The position numbers and the translations under genes are program-made. Positions 40,918 to 54,100 of a stretch of 64,000 nt of DNA are shown here, one piece after another. Location: the NCBI RefSeq assembly GCF_029227915.1, contig NC_079881.1, positions 30,791,501-30,855,500 on the forward strand, read 5' to 3'. The notes below the pieces were generated by a model. That model saw only the letters and a list, made by a program, of their open reading frames with translations, was not told the DNA's origin and made no database searches. Numbering within the stretch: the stretch's first letter is position 1; every line of letters starts with the position of its first letter. The DNA comes from Hydractinia symbiolongicarpus (taxonomy: Eukaryota; Cnidaria; Hydrozoa; Anthoathecata; Hydractiniidae).

Positions 40918-43900
40918 ATTTAAAAATTTAGATAAATAAGTCGTTCTTTACTGTAGGACCAATCCTATCCGTTATCGCGCGCTGAAGAAATAGCGACAGT
41001 TTCAAAAATTACATTTCATTGACTTTCTAACGGTGTCAATCCGTTTGAGTTACAACGGGTGGGTCACATATTCGTACCAACATGTATTTAGCGATAATTT
41101 TCCGATATTACTAGGTTGCATCGCTTTTAACTATGAAACAATTGACTGTTGGACTTAATTGAACTAAATTTGGACTGTGACCTTATAAATGTGAAAGTGA
41201 GACAATTGGACTCCAAGAAATAACATTCTTCTTACTTTGAAATGATTGCCGGAAATCAGCGATTAAACTGGGCGTTGTGGTAGCGCTTCATTTAAAAATA
41301 TAGATAAATAAGTCGTTCTTTAATGTGGGACCAATCCTATCCGTTATCGCGCGCTGAAGAAATAGCAACAGTTTCAAAAACTACATGTCATTGACTTTCT
41401 AATGGTGTCAGTCCGTTTGAGTTACAACGGTTGGGTCACATATTCGTACCAACATGTATTTAGCGATATTTTTCTGATATTAATAGGTTGTATGGCTTTT
41501 AACAGTGAAACGATTGACTGTGGGACTTAATTGAACTGATTATGGACTGTGACCTTATAAATGTGAAAGTGAGACAATTGGACTCCAAGAAATAGCATTC
41601 TTCTTAATTTGAAATGATTGCCGGAAATCAGCGATTAAAGTGGGCGTTGTGGTAGCGCTTTATTTAAAAATTTAGATAAATAAGTCGTTTTTACTGTGGG
41701 ATCAATCCTATCCGTTATCGCACGCTGCAGAAATAGCGACTGTTTCAAAAACTACATTTCATTGACTTTCTAACGGTGTCAATCCGGTGGAGTTACAACG
41801 GTTGAGTCACATATTCGTACCAACATGTATTTCGTGATATTTTTCCGGTACTACTAGGTTGTATGGCTTTTAACAGTGAAACGATTGACTGTGGTACTTA
41901 ATTGAACTGATTATGGACTGTCACCTGATAAATGTGATAAAGGAGACAATTGGACTCCAAGAAGTAACATTCTTCTTAATTTGACATGATTGCGGAACCT
42001 CAGTGATTACACTGGGCGCTGTTGTAGCGCTTCATTTAAGAATTAAGCTAAAGAAAGTCATTTTTTTACTGTGGGACCAATCCTAGCAGTTAGCGCGCGC
42101 TGAAGAAATAGCGACAGTCTCAAAAACTACATTTCATTGACTTTCTAACGGTGTCAGTCCGTTTGAGTTACAACGGTTGGGTCACATATTCGTACCAACA
42201 TGTATTTAGCGAATTGTATTTCTGATATTACTAGGTTGCATCGCTTTTAACCGTGAAACGATTGACTGTGGTACTTAATTGAACTGATTTTGGACTGTGA
42301 TCTTATAAATGTTATAAGTGAGACAAGTGGACTCCAAGAAATATCATTTTTCTTAATTTGAAATGATTGCCGGAGCTCAGCGATTACACTGGCCGCTGTG
42401 GTAGCGCTTCATTTAAGAGTTTAGACAAATAAGTCATTCTTTACTGTGGGACCAATCCTATCCGTTATCGCGCGCTGAAGAAATAGCGACAGTTTCAAAA
42501 ACTACATTTCATTGACTTTCTAACGGTGTCAGTCCGTTTCAGTTACAACGGTTTGGTCACATATTCGTACCAACATGTATTTAGCGATATTTTTCTGATA
42601 TTACTAGGTTGCATCGCTTTTAACTATGAAACGATTGACTGTTGGACTTAATTGAACTAACTTTGGACTGTGACCTTACAAATGTGAAAGTGAGACAATT
42701 GGACTCCAAGAAATAACATTCTTCTTAATTTGAAATGATTGCCAGAAATCAGCGATTAAACTGGACGTTGTGGTAGCGCTTCATTTAAAAATTTAGATAA
42801 ATAAGTCGTTCTTTACTGTAGGACCAATCCTATCCGTTATCGCACGCTGAAGAAATAGCGACAGTTTCAAAAACTACATTTCATTGACTTTCTAACGGTG
42901 TCAATCCGTTTGAGTTACAACGGTTGGGTCAAATATTCGTACCAACATGTATTTAGCGATATTTTTCTGATATTACTAGGTTGTATGGCTTTTAACAGTG
43001 AAACGATTGACTGTGCGACTTAATTGAACTAACTTTGGACTGTGACCTGATAAATGTGATAAATGAGACAATTGGACTCCAAGAAATAACATTCTTCTTA
43101 ATTTGGCGCGATTGCCGGAACTTAGCGATTACACTGGGCGCTGTGGTAGCGCTTTATTTAAAAGTTTAGGTAAATAAGTCATTCTTTACAGTGGGACCAA
43201 TCCTAGCCGTTATCGCGCGCAGAAGAAATAGCGACAGTTTCAAAAACTACATTTCATTGACTTTCTAACAGTATCAATCCATTTGAGCTACAACGGTTAA
43301 AGTCACATATTCGAACCAACATGTATTTCGTGCTATTTTTCCGGTATTACTAGGTTGTATGGCTTTTAACAGTGAAACAATTGACTGTGGGACTTAATTG
43401 AACTGATTATGGACTGTGACCTTAAAAATGTTATAAGTGAGACAATTGGACTCCAAGAAATAACATTCTTTTTAATTTGACTTGATCGCCGGAACTCAGC
43501 GATTACATTGGGCGCTGGTATAGCGCTTCATTTAAGAAGTTAGATAAATCTGTCATTCTTTACTGTGGGACCAATCCTTGCCGTTATCGCGCTGAAGAAA
43601 TAGCGACAGTTTCAGAAACTAAATTTCATTGACTTTCTAACAGTATCAATCCGCTGGAGTTACAACGGTTGAGTCACATATTCGTAACAACATGTATTTC
43701 GTGATATTTTTCCGGTACTACTAGGTTGTATGGCTTTTAACAGTGAAACGATTGACTGTGGTACTTAATTAAACTGATTATGGACTGTCACCTGATAAAT
43801 GTGATAAAGGAGATAATTGGACTCCAAGAAGTAACATTCTTCGTACTTTGACATGATTGCGGAACCTCAGCGATTACACTGGCCGCTGTGGTAGCGCTTC

Positions 43901-44645
43901 ATTTAAGAGTTTAGACAAATAAGTCATTCTTTACTGTGGGACCAATCCTATCCGTTATCGCGCGCTGAAGAAATAGCGACAGTTTCAAAAACTACATTTC
44001 ATTGACTTTCTAACGGTGTCAGTCCGTTTCAGTTACAACGGTTTGGTCACATATTCGTACCAACATGTATTTAGCGATATTTTTCTGATATTACTAGGTT
44101 GCATCGCTTTTAACTATGAAACGATTGACTGTTGGACTTAATTGAACTAACTTTGGACTGTGACCTTACAAATGTGAAAGTGAGACAATTGGACTCCAAG
44201 AAATAACATTCTTCTTAATTTGAAATGATTGCCGGAAATCAGCGATTAAACTGGACGTTGTGGTAGCGCTTCATTTAAAAATTTAGATAAATAAGTCGTT
44301 CTTTACTGTAGGACCAATCCTATCTGTTATCGCGCGCTGAAGAAATAGCGACAGTTTCAAAAACTACATTTCATTGACTTTCTAACGGTGTCAATCCGCT
44401 GGAGTTACAACGGTTGAGTCACATATTCGTACCAACATGTATTTCGTGATATTTTTCCGGTACTACTAGGTTGTATGGCTTTTAACAGTGAAACGATTGA
44501 CTGTGGTACTTAATTAAACTGATTATGGACTGTCACCTGATAAATGTGACAAAGGAGATAATTGGACTCCAAGAAGTAACATTCTTCGTACTTTGACATG
44601 ATTGCGGAACCTCAGCGATTACACTGGGCGCTGTTGTAGCGCTTC
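40918..44645 (+). repeat. Block G unit 1: 3,728-bp, 10-monomer HOR copy
   Basis: First of two adjacent near-identical units. Shared private variants include CAACGGGTGGG (41053), CACGCTGCAG (41721), TATCGCGCTGAAG missing one CG (43585), TTCAGAAACTAAATTTC (43611) and GTAACAACATG (43685). The unit ends near 44645, where GCTGTTGTAGCGCTTCA switches into ATTAAAAATTTAG, the beginning of unit 2. Confidence 0.85.
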
Positions 44646-47600
44646 AATTAAAAATTTAGATAAATAAGTCGTTCTTTACTGTAGGACCAATCCTATCCGT
44701 TATCGCGCGCTGAAGAAATAGCGACAGTTTCAAAAATTACATTTCATTGACTTTCTAACGGTGTCAATCCGTTTGAGTTACAACGGGTGGGTCACATATT
44801 CGTACCAACATGTATTTAGCGATAATTTTCCGATATTACTAGGTTGCATCGCTTTTAACTATGAAACAATTGACTGTTGGACTTAATTGAACTAAATTTG
44901 GACTGTGACCTTATAAATGTGAAAGTGAGACAATTGGACTCCAAGAAATAACATTCTTCTTACTTTGAAATGATTGCCGGAAATCAGCGATTAAACTGGG
45001 CGTTGTGGTAGCGCTTCATTTAAAAATATAGATAAATAAGTCGTTCTTTAATGTGGGACCAATCCTATCCGTTATCGCGCGCTGAAGAAATAGCAACAGT
45101 TTCAAAAACTACATGTCATTGACTTTCTAACGGTGTCAGTCCGTTTGAGTTACAACGGTTGGGTCACATATTCGTACCAACATGTATTTAGCGATATTTT
45201 TCTGATATTAATAGGTTGTATGGCTTTTAACAGTGAAACGATTGACTGTGGGACTTAATTGAACTGATTATGGACTGTGACCTTATAAATGTGAAAGTGA
45301 GACAATTGGACTCCAAGAAATAGCATTCTTCTTAATTTGAAATGATTGCCGGAAATCAGCGATTAAAGTGGGCGTTGTGGTAGCGCTTTATTTAAAAATT
45401 TAGATAAATAAGTCGTTTTTTACTGTGGGATCAATCCTATCCGTTATCGCACGCTGCAGAAATAGCGACTGTTTCAAAAACTACATTTCATTGACTTTCT
45501 AACGGTGTCAATCCGGTGGAGTTACAACGGTTGAGTCACATATTCGTACCAACATGTATTTCGTGATATTTTTCCGGTACTACTAGGTTGTATGGCTTTT
45601 AACAGTGAAACGATTGACTGTGGTACTTAATTGAACTGATTATGGACTGTCACCTGATAAATGTGATAAAGGAGACAATTGGACTCCAAGAAGTAACATT
45701 CTTCTTAATTTGACATGATTGCGGAACCTCAGTGATTACACTGGGCGCTGTTGTAGCGCTTCATTTAAGAATTAAGCTAAAGAAAGTCATTTTTTTACTG
45801 TGGGACCAATCCTAGCAGTTAGCGCGCGCTGAAGAAATAGCGACAGTCTCAAAAACTACATTTCATTGACTTTCTAACGGTGTCAGTCCGTTTGAGTTAC
45901 AACGGTTGGGTCACATATTCGTACCAACATGTATTTAGCGAATTGTATTTCTGATATTACTAGGTTGCATCGCTTTTAACCGTGAAACGATTGACTGTGG
46001 TACTTAATTGAACTGATTTTGGACTGTGATCTTATAAATGTTATAAGTGAGACAAGTGGACTCCAAGAAATATCATTTTTCTTAATTTGAAATGATTGCC
46101 GGAGCTCAGCGATTACACTGGCCGCTGTGGTAGCGCTTCATTTAAGAGTTTAGACAAATAAGTCATTCTTTACTGTGGGACCAATCCTATCCGTTATCGC
46201 GCGCTGAAGAAATAGCGACAGTTTCAAAAACTACATTTCATTGACTTTCTAACGGTGTCAGTCCGTTTCAGTTACAACGGTTTGGTCACATATTCGTACC
46301 AACATGTATTTAGCGATATTTTTCTGATATTACTAGGTTGCATCGCTTTTAACTATGAAACGATTGACTGTTGGACTTAATTGAACTAACTTTGGACTGT
46401 GACCTTACAAATGTGAAAGTGAGACAATTGGACTCCAAGAAATAACATTCTTCTTAATTTGAAATGATTGCCAGAAATCAGCGATTAAACTGGACGTTGT
46501 GGTAGCGCTTCATTTAAAAATTTAGATAAATAAGTCGTTCTTTACTGTAGGACCAATCCTATCCGTTATCGCACGCTGAAGAAATAGCGACAGTTTCAAA
46601 AACTACATTTCATTGACTTTCTAACGGTGTCAATCCGTTTGAGTTACAACGGTTGGGTCAAATATTCGTACCAACATGTATTTAGCGATATTTTTCTGAT
46701 ATTACTAGGTTGTATGGCTTTTAACAGTGAAACGATTGACTGTGCGACTTAATTGAACTAACTTTGGACTGTGACCTGATAAATGTGATAAATGAGACAA
46801 TTGGACTCCAAGAAATAACATTCTTCTTAATTTGGCGCGATTGCCGGAACTTAGCGATTACACTGGGCGCTGTGGTAGCGCTTTATTTAAAAGTTTAGGT
46901 AAATAAGTCATTCTTTACTGTGGGACCAATCCTAGCCGTTATCGCGCGCAGAAGAAATAGCGACAGTTTCAAAAACTACATTTCATTGACTTTCTAACAG
47001 TATCAATCCATTTGAGCTACAACGGTTAAAGTCACATATTCGAACCAACATGTATTTCGTGCTATTTTTCCGGTATTACTAGGTTGTATGGCTTTTAACA
47101 GTGAAACAATTGACTGTGGGACTTAATTGAACTGATTATGGACTGTGACCTTAAAAATGTTATAAGTGAGACAATTGGACTCCAAGAAATAACATTCTTT
47201 TTAATTTGACTTGATCGCCGGAACTCAGCGATTACATTGGGCGCTGGTATAGCGCTTCATTTAAGAAGTTAGATAAATCTGTCATTCTTTACTGTGGGAC
47301 CAATCCTTGCCGTTATCGCGCTGAAGAAATAGCGACAGTTTCAGAAACTAAATTTCATTGACTTTCTAACAGTATCAATCCGCTGGAGTTACAACGGTTG
47401 AGTCACATATTCGTAACAACATGTATTTCGTGATATTTTTCCGGTACTACTAGGTTGTATGGCTTTTAACAGTGAAACGATTGACTGTGGTACTTAATTA
47501 AACTGATTATGGACTGTCACCTGATAAATGTGATAAAGGAGATAATTGGACTCCAAGAAGTAACATTCTTCGTACTTTGACATGATTGCGGAACCTCAGC

Positions 47601-48373
47601 GATTACACTGGCCGCTGTGGTAGCGCTTCATTTAAGAGTTTAGACAAATAAGTCATTCTTTACTGTGGGACCAATCCTATCCGTTATCGCGCGCTGAAGA
47701 AATAGCGACAGTTTCAAAAACTACATTTCATTGACTTTCTAACGGTGTCAGTCCGTTTCAGTTACAACGGTTTGGTCACATATTCGTACCAACATGTATT
47801 TAGCGATATTTTTCTGATATTACTAGGTTGCATCGCTTTTAACTATGAAACGATTGACTGTTGGACTTAATTGAACTAACTTTGGACTGTGACCTTACAA
47901 ATGTGAAAGTGAGACAATTGGACTCCAAGAAATAACATTCTTCTTAATTTGAAATGATTGCCGGAAATCAGCGATTAAACTGGACGTTGTGGTAGCGCTT
48001 CATTTAAAAATTTAGATAAATAAGTCGTTCTTTACTGTAGGACCAATCCTATCTGTTATCGCGCGCTGAAGAAATAGCGACAGTTTCAAAAACTACATTT
48101 CATTGACTTTCTAACGGTGTCAATCCGCTGGAGTTACAACGGTTGAGTCACATATTCGTACCAACATGTATTTCGTGATATTTTTCCGGTACTACTAGGT
48201 TGTATGGCTTTTAACAGTGAAACGATTGACTGTGGTACTTAATTAAACTGATTATGGACTGTCACCTGATAAATGTGACAAAGGAGATAATTGGACTCCA
48301 AGAAGTAACATTCTTCGTACTTTGACATGATTGCGGAACCTCAGCGATTACACTGGGCGCTGTTGTAGCGCTT
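44646..48373 (+). repeat. Block G unit 2: 3,728-bp, 10-monomer HOR copy
   Basis: Repeats unit 1 with an offset of 3,728 bp before, and 3,729 bp after, a 1-bp indel in a T run (GTCGTTTTTACTG at 41687 against GTCGTTTTTTACTG in this copy). Landmarks are CAACGGGTGGG (44781), CACGCTGCAG (45450) and TTCAGAAACT (47340). Only a handful of differences were seen by eye over 3.7 kb, for example AATGGTGTC (41401) against AACGGTGTC here. This is the most recently duplicated segment of the array. Confidence 0.85.
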
Positions 48374-51173
48374 CATTTAAGAATTAAGCTAAAGAAAGTC
48401 ATTTTTTTACTGTGGGACCAATCCTAGCCGTTAGCGCGCGCTGAAGAAATATTGACAGTTTCATAAACTAAATTTCATTGACTTTCAAACGGTGTCAACC
48501 CCGTTTGAATTACAACGGTTGGGTCACATATTCGTACCAACATGTATTTAGCGATTTGCTTTTCTGACATTACTAGGTTGCATCACTTTAAACAATGAAA
48601 CGAATGACTGTGGGACTTAATTGAACTAACTTTGGACTGTGACCTGATAAATGTGATAAATGAGACAATTGGACTCCAAGAAATAACATTCTTCTTTATT
48701 TGACGTGATTGCCAGAACTTACCGATTACACTGGCCGCTGTGGTAGCGCTTTATTTAAAAGCTTAGGTAAATAAGTCATTCTTTACTGTATGACCAATCC
48801 TAGCCGTTATCGCGCGCAGAAGAAATAGCGACAGTTTTTAAAAACTACATTTCATTGACTTTCTAACAGTATCAATCCGTTTGGGCTACAACGGTTAAGG
48901 TCACATATTCGAACCAACATGTATTTCGTGCTATTTTTCCGGTATTACTAGGTTGTATGGCTTTTAACAGTGAAACAATTGACTGTGGGACTTAATTGAA
49001 CTGATTATGGACTCTGACCTTAAAAATGTTATAAGTGAGACAAATGGACTCCAAGAAATAACATTCTTTTTAATTTGACATGATTGCCGGAACTCAGCGA
49101 TTACATTGGGCGCTGGTATAGCGCTTGATTTAAGAATTTAGATAAATCTGTCATTCTTTACTGTGCGACCAATCCTTGCCGTTATCGCGCGCTGAAGAAA
49201 TAGCGACAGTTTCAAAAACTACATTTCATTGACTTTCTAACAGTATCAATCTGGTGGAGTTACAACGGTTAAGTCACATAATCGTACCAACATGTATTTC
49301 GTGATATTTTTCCGGTACTACTAGGTTGTATGGCTTTTAACAGTGAAACGATTGACTGTGGTACTTAATTGAACTGATTTTGGACTGTGATCTTATAAAT
49401 GTTATAAGTGAGACAAGTGGACTCCAAGAAATAGCATTCTTTTTAATTTGAAATGGTTGCCGGAGCTCAGCGATTACACTGGGCGCTGTGGTAGCGCTTC
49501 ATTGAAAAATTTAGATTAATAAGTCATTTTTTACTGTGGGACCAATCCTAGTAGTTATCGCGCGCTGAAGAAATAGCGACCGTTTCAAAAACTACATTTC
49601 ATTGACTTTCTAACGGTGTCAATCCGTGTGGGTTACAACGGTTGGGTCACATATTCCTACCAACATGTATTTAGCGATATTTTTCTGATATTACTAGGTT
49701 GTATGGCTTTTAACAGTGAAACGATGGACTGTGGGACTTAATTGAACTGAATATTGACTGTGACCTTATAAACGTGAAAGTGAGACAATTGGACCCCAAG
49801 AAATAACATTCTTCTTAATATGAAATGATTGCCAAAAATCAGCGATTAAAGTGGGCATTGTGGTATCGTTTCAATTAAAAATTTAGATAAATAAGTCGTT
49901 TTTTACTGTGGGAACAATCCTATCCGTTATCGTGCGCTGAAGAAATAGCGACAGTTTCAAAAACTACATTTCATTGACTTTCTAACGGTGTCAATCCGTT
50001 TAAATTACAACGGTTGGGTCACATATTCGTACCAAAATGTATTTAGCGATATTTTTCTGATATTACTAGGTTGTATGGCTTTTAACAGTGAAACGATTGA
50101 CTGTGGGACTTAATTGAAGTGATTATGGACTGTGACCTTATAATGTGAAAGTGAAACAATTGGACTCCAAGAGATAACCTTCTTCTTAATTTGAAATGAT
50201 TGCCGGAAATCAGCGACTAAAGTGGGAGTTGTGGTAGCGCTTCATTTAAAAATTTAGATAAATACGTCGTTCTTTACTGTGGGACCAATCCTATCCGTTA
50301 TCGCGCGCCGAAGAAATAGCGACAGTTTCAAAAACTACATTTCATTGACTTTCTAACTGTATCAATCCGTTTGAGTTACAACGGTTGAGTCACATATTCT
50401 TACCAACATGTATTTAGCGATATTTTTCCGGTATTACTAAGTTGTATGGCTTTTAATAGTGAAACGATTGACTGTGGGACTTAATTGAACTGAATATGGA
50501 CTGTGACCTTATAAATGTGAAAGTGAGACAATTGGACTCCAAGAAATAACATTCTTCTTAATTTGAAATGATTGCCGGAAATCATTGATTAAATTGGGCG
50601 TTGTCGTAGCGCTTCATTTAAAAATTTAGATAAATAACTCGTTCTTTACTGTGGGACCAATCCTATCCGTTATCGCGCGCAGAAGAAGTAGCGACAGTTT
50701 CAAAAACTACATTTCATTGACTTTCTAACTGTATCAATCCGCTTGAGTTACAACGGTTTAGTCACATATTCGTGCCAACATGTATTTAGCGATATTTCTC
50801 CGGTATTACTAAGTTGTATGGCTTTTAACAGTGAAACGATTGACTGTGAGACTTAATTGAACTGACTATGAACTGTGATCTTATAAATGTTATAAGTGAG
50901 ACAATTGGACTCCAAGAAATAACAATCTTCTTAATTTGAAATGATTGTCGGAGATCAGCGACTAAACTGGGCGTTGTGGTAGCGCTTTATTTAAAAATTT
51001 ATATAAATAAGTTGTTCTTTACTGTTGGACCAATCCTATCCGTCATCGGGCACTGAAGAAATAGCAACAGTTTCAAAAACTACATTTCATTGAATTTCTA
51101 ACTGTATCAATCCGTTTGAGTTACAACGGCTTAGTCACATATTCGTACCAACATGTATTTAGCGATATTTTTC
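48374..51173 (+). repeat. Block H: divergent monomers without a clear HOR
   Basis: Seven or eight monomers of several subfamilies follow in a series I could not match to an adjacent repeat unit, with many private substitutions (for example GCGATTTGCTTTTCTGAC near 48550, CATAATCGTACC near 49277, ATCATTGATTAAATTGGGC near 50581, CGTCATCGGGCACTG near 51042). It separates the recent 3.7-kb duplication from the dimer array and probably represents older sequence outside the current amplification units. Confidence 0.7.
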
Positions 51174-54100
51174 CGGTATTACTAAGTTGTATGGCTTTTA
51201 ACAGTGAAACGATTGACTGTGAGACTTAATTGAACTTATTATGGACTGTGACCTTATAAATGTGAAGGTGAGAAAATTGCACTCCAAGAAATAACATTCT
51301 TCTTAATATGAAATGATTGTCGAAACTCAGCGATTACACTGGTCGCTGTGATAGCGTTTCAATTAAAAATTAAGATAAAAAAGTCGTTCTTTAATGTGGG
51401 ACCAATCCTATCCGTTATCACGCGCTGAAGAAATAGCGACAGTTTCAAAAACTACATTTCATTGACTTTCTAACGGTGTCAATCCGTTTGAGTTGCAGCG
51501 GTTGGGTCACATATTCGTACCAACATGTATTTAGCGATAATTTTCCGATATTACTAGGTTGCATCGCTTTTAACTATGAAACATTTGACTGATGGACTTA
51601 ATTGAACTAACTTTGGACTGTGACCTTATAAATGTGAAAGTGAGACAATTGGACTCCAAGAAATAACATTCTTCTTAATTTGAAATGATTGCCGGAAATC
51701 AGCGATTAAACTGGGCGTTGTGGTAGCGCTTCATTTAAAAATTTAGATAAATAACTCGTTCTTTACTGTGGGACCAATCCTATCCGTTATCGCGCGCTGA
51801 AAAAGTAGCGAGAGTTTCAAAAATTACATTTCATTGACTTTCTAAGTGTATCAATCCGTTTGAGTTACAACGGTTGAGTCACATATTCGTACCAACATGT
51901 ATTTAGCAATATTTTTCCGGTATTACTAAGTTGTATGGCTTTTAACAGTGAAACGATTGACTGTGAGACTTAATTGAACTGATTATGGACTGTGACCTTA
52001 TAAATGTGAAAGTGAGAAAATTGGACTCCAAGAAATAACATTCTTCTTAATATGAAATGATTGTCGAAACTCAGCGATTACACTGGTCGCTGTGGTAGCG
52101 CTTCAATTAAAAATTAAGATAAAAAAGTCGTTCTTTAATGTGGGACCAATCCTATCCGTTATCACGCGCTGAAGAAATAGCGACAGTTTCAAAAACTACA
52201 TTTCATTGACTTTCTAACGGTGTCAATCCGTTTGAGTTACAACGGTTGGGTCACATATTCGTACCAACATGTATTTAGCGATAATTTTCCGATATTACTA
52301 GGTTGCATCGCTTTTAACTATGAAACAATTGACTGTTGGACTTAATTGAACTAACTTTGGACTGTGACCTTATAAATGTGAAAGTGAGACAATTGGATTC
52401 CAAGAAATAACATTCTTCTTAATTTGAAATGATTGCCGGAAATCAGCGATTAAACTGGGCGTTGTGGTAGCGCTTCATTTAAAAATTTAGATAAATAACG
52501 CGTTCTTTACTGTGGGACCAATCCTATCCCTTATCGCGCGCTGAAAAAGTAGCGACAGTTTCAAAAACTACATTTCATTGACTTTCTAACTGTATCAATC
52601 CGTTGGAGTTACAACAGTTTAGTCACATATTCGTACCAACATGTATTTAGCGATATTTTTCCGGTATTACTAAATTGTATGGCTTTTAACAGTGAAATGA
52701 TTGACTGTGAGACTTAATTGAACTGACCATGGACTGTGACCTTATAAATGTGAAAGTGAGACAATTGACTCCAAGAAATAACAATCTTCTTAATTTGAAA
52801 TGATTGTCGAAACTCAGCGATTACACTGGTCGCTGTGGTAGCGCTTCAATTAAAAATTAAGATAAAAAAGTCGTTCTTTAATGTGGGACCAATCCTATCC
52901 GTTATCACGCGCTGAAGAAATAGCGACAGTTTCAAAAACTACATTTCATTGACTTTCTAACGGTGTCAATCCGTTTGAGTTACAACGGTTGGGTCACATA
53001 TTCGTACCAACATGTATTTAGCGATAATTTTCCGATATTACTAGGTTGCATCGCTTTTAACTATGAAACATTTGACTGTTGGACTTAATTGAACTAACTT
53101 TGGACTGTGACCTTATAAATGTGAAAGTGAGACAATTGGACTCCAAGAAATAACATTCTTCTTAATTTGAAATGATTGCCGGAAATCAGCGATTAAACTG
53201 GGCGTTGTGGTAGCGCTTCATTTGAAAATTTAGATAAATAACTCGTTCTTTACTGTGGGACCAATCCTATCCGTTATCGCGCGCTGAAAAAGTAGCGACA
53301 GTTTCAAAAACTACATTTCATTGACTTTCTAAGTGCATCAATCCGTTTGAGTTACAACGGTTGAGTCACATATTCGTACCAATATGTATTTAGCGATATT
53401 TTTCCGGTATTACTAAGTTGTATGGCTTTTAACAGTGAAACGATTGACTGTGAGACTTAATTGAACTGATTATGGACTGTGACCTTATAAATGTGAAGGT
53501 GAGAAAATTGGACTCCAAGAAATAACATTCTTCTTAATATGAAATGATTGTCGAAACTCAGCGATTACACTGGTCGCTGTGGTAGCGCTTCAATTAAAAA
53601 TTAAGATAAAAAAGTCGTTCTTTAATGTGGGACCAATCCTATCCGTTATCACGCGCTGAAGAAATAGCGACAGTTTCAAAAACTACATTTCATTGACTTT
53701 CTAACGGTGTCAATCCGTTTGAGTTACAACGGTTGGGTCACATATTCCCACCAACATGTATTTAGCGATAATTTTCCGATATTACTAGGTTGCATCGCGT
53801 TTAACTATGAAACATTTGACTGTTGGACTTCATTGAACTAACTTTGGACTGTGACCTTATAAATGTGAAAGTGAGACAATTGGACTCCAAGAAGTAACAT
53901 TCTTCTTAATTTGAAATGATTGCCGGAAATCAGCGATTAAACTGGGCGTTGTGGTAGCGCTTCATTTAAAAATTTAAATAAATAACTCGTTCTTTACTGT
54001 GGGACCAATCCTATCCGTTATCGCGTGCTGAAGTAGTAGCGAGAGTTTCAAAAACTACATTTCATTGACTTTCTAACTGTATCAATCCGTTTGAGTTACA

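Noticed and set aside
40918-48373. Assembly duplication artefact as the default explanation for the twin 3.7-kb units
   Set aside because: The units differ by a few substitutions and a 1-bp indel, which argues for real copies, although only read data can exclude an artefact fully.
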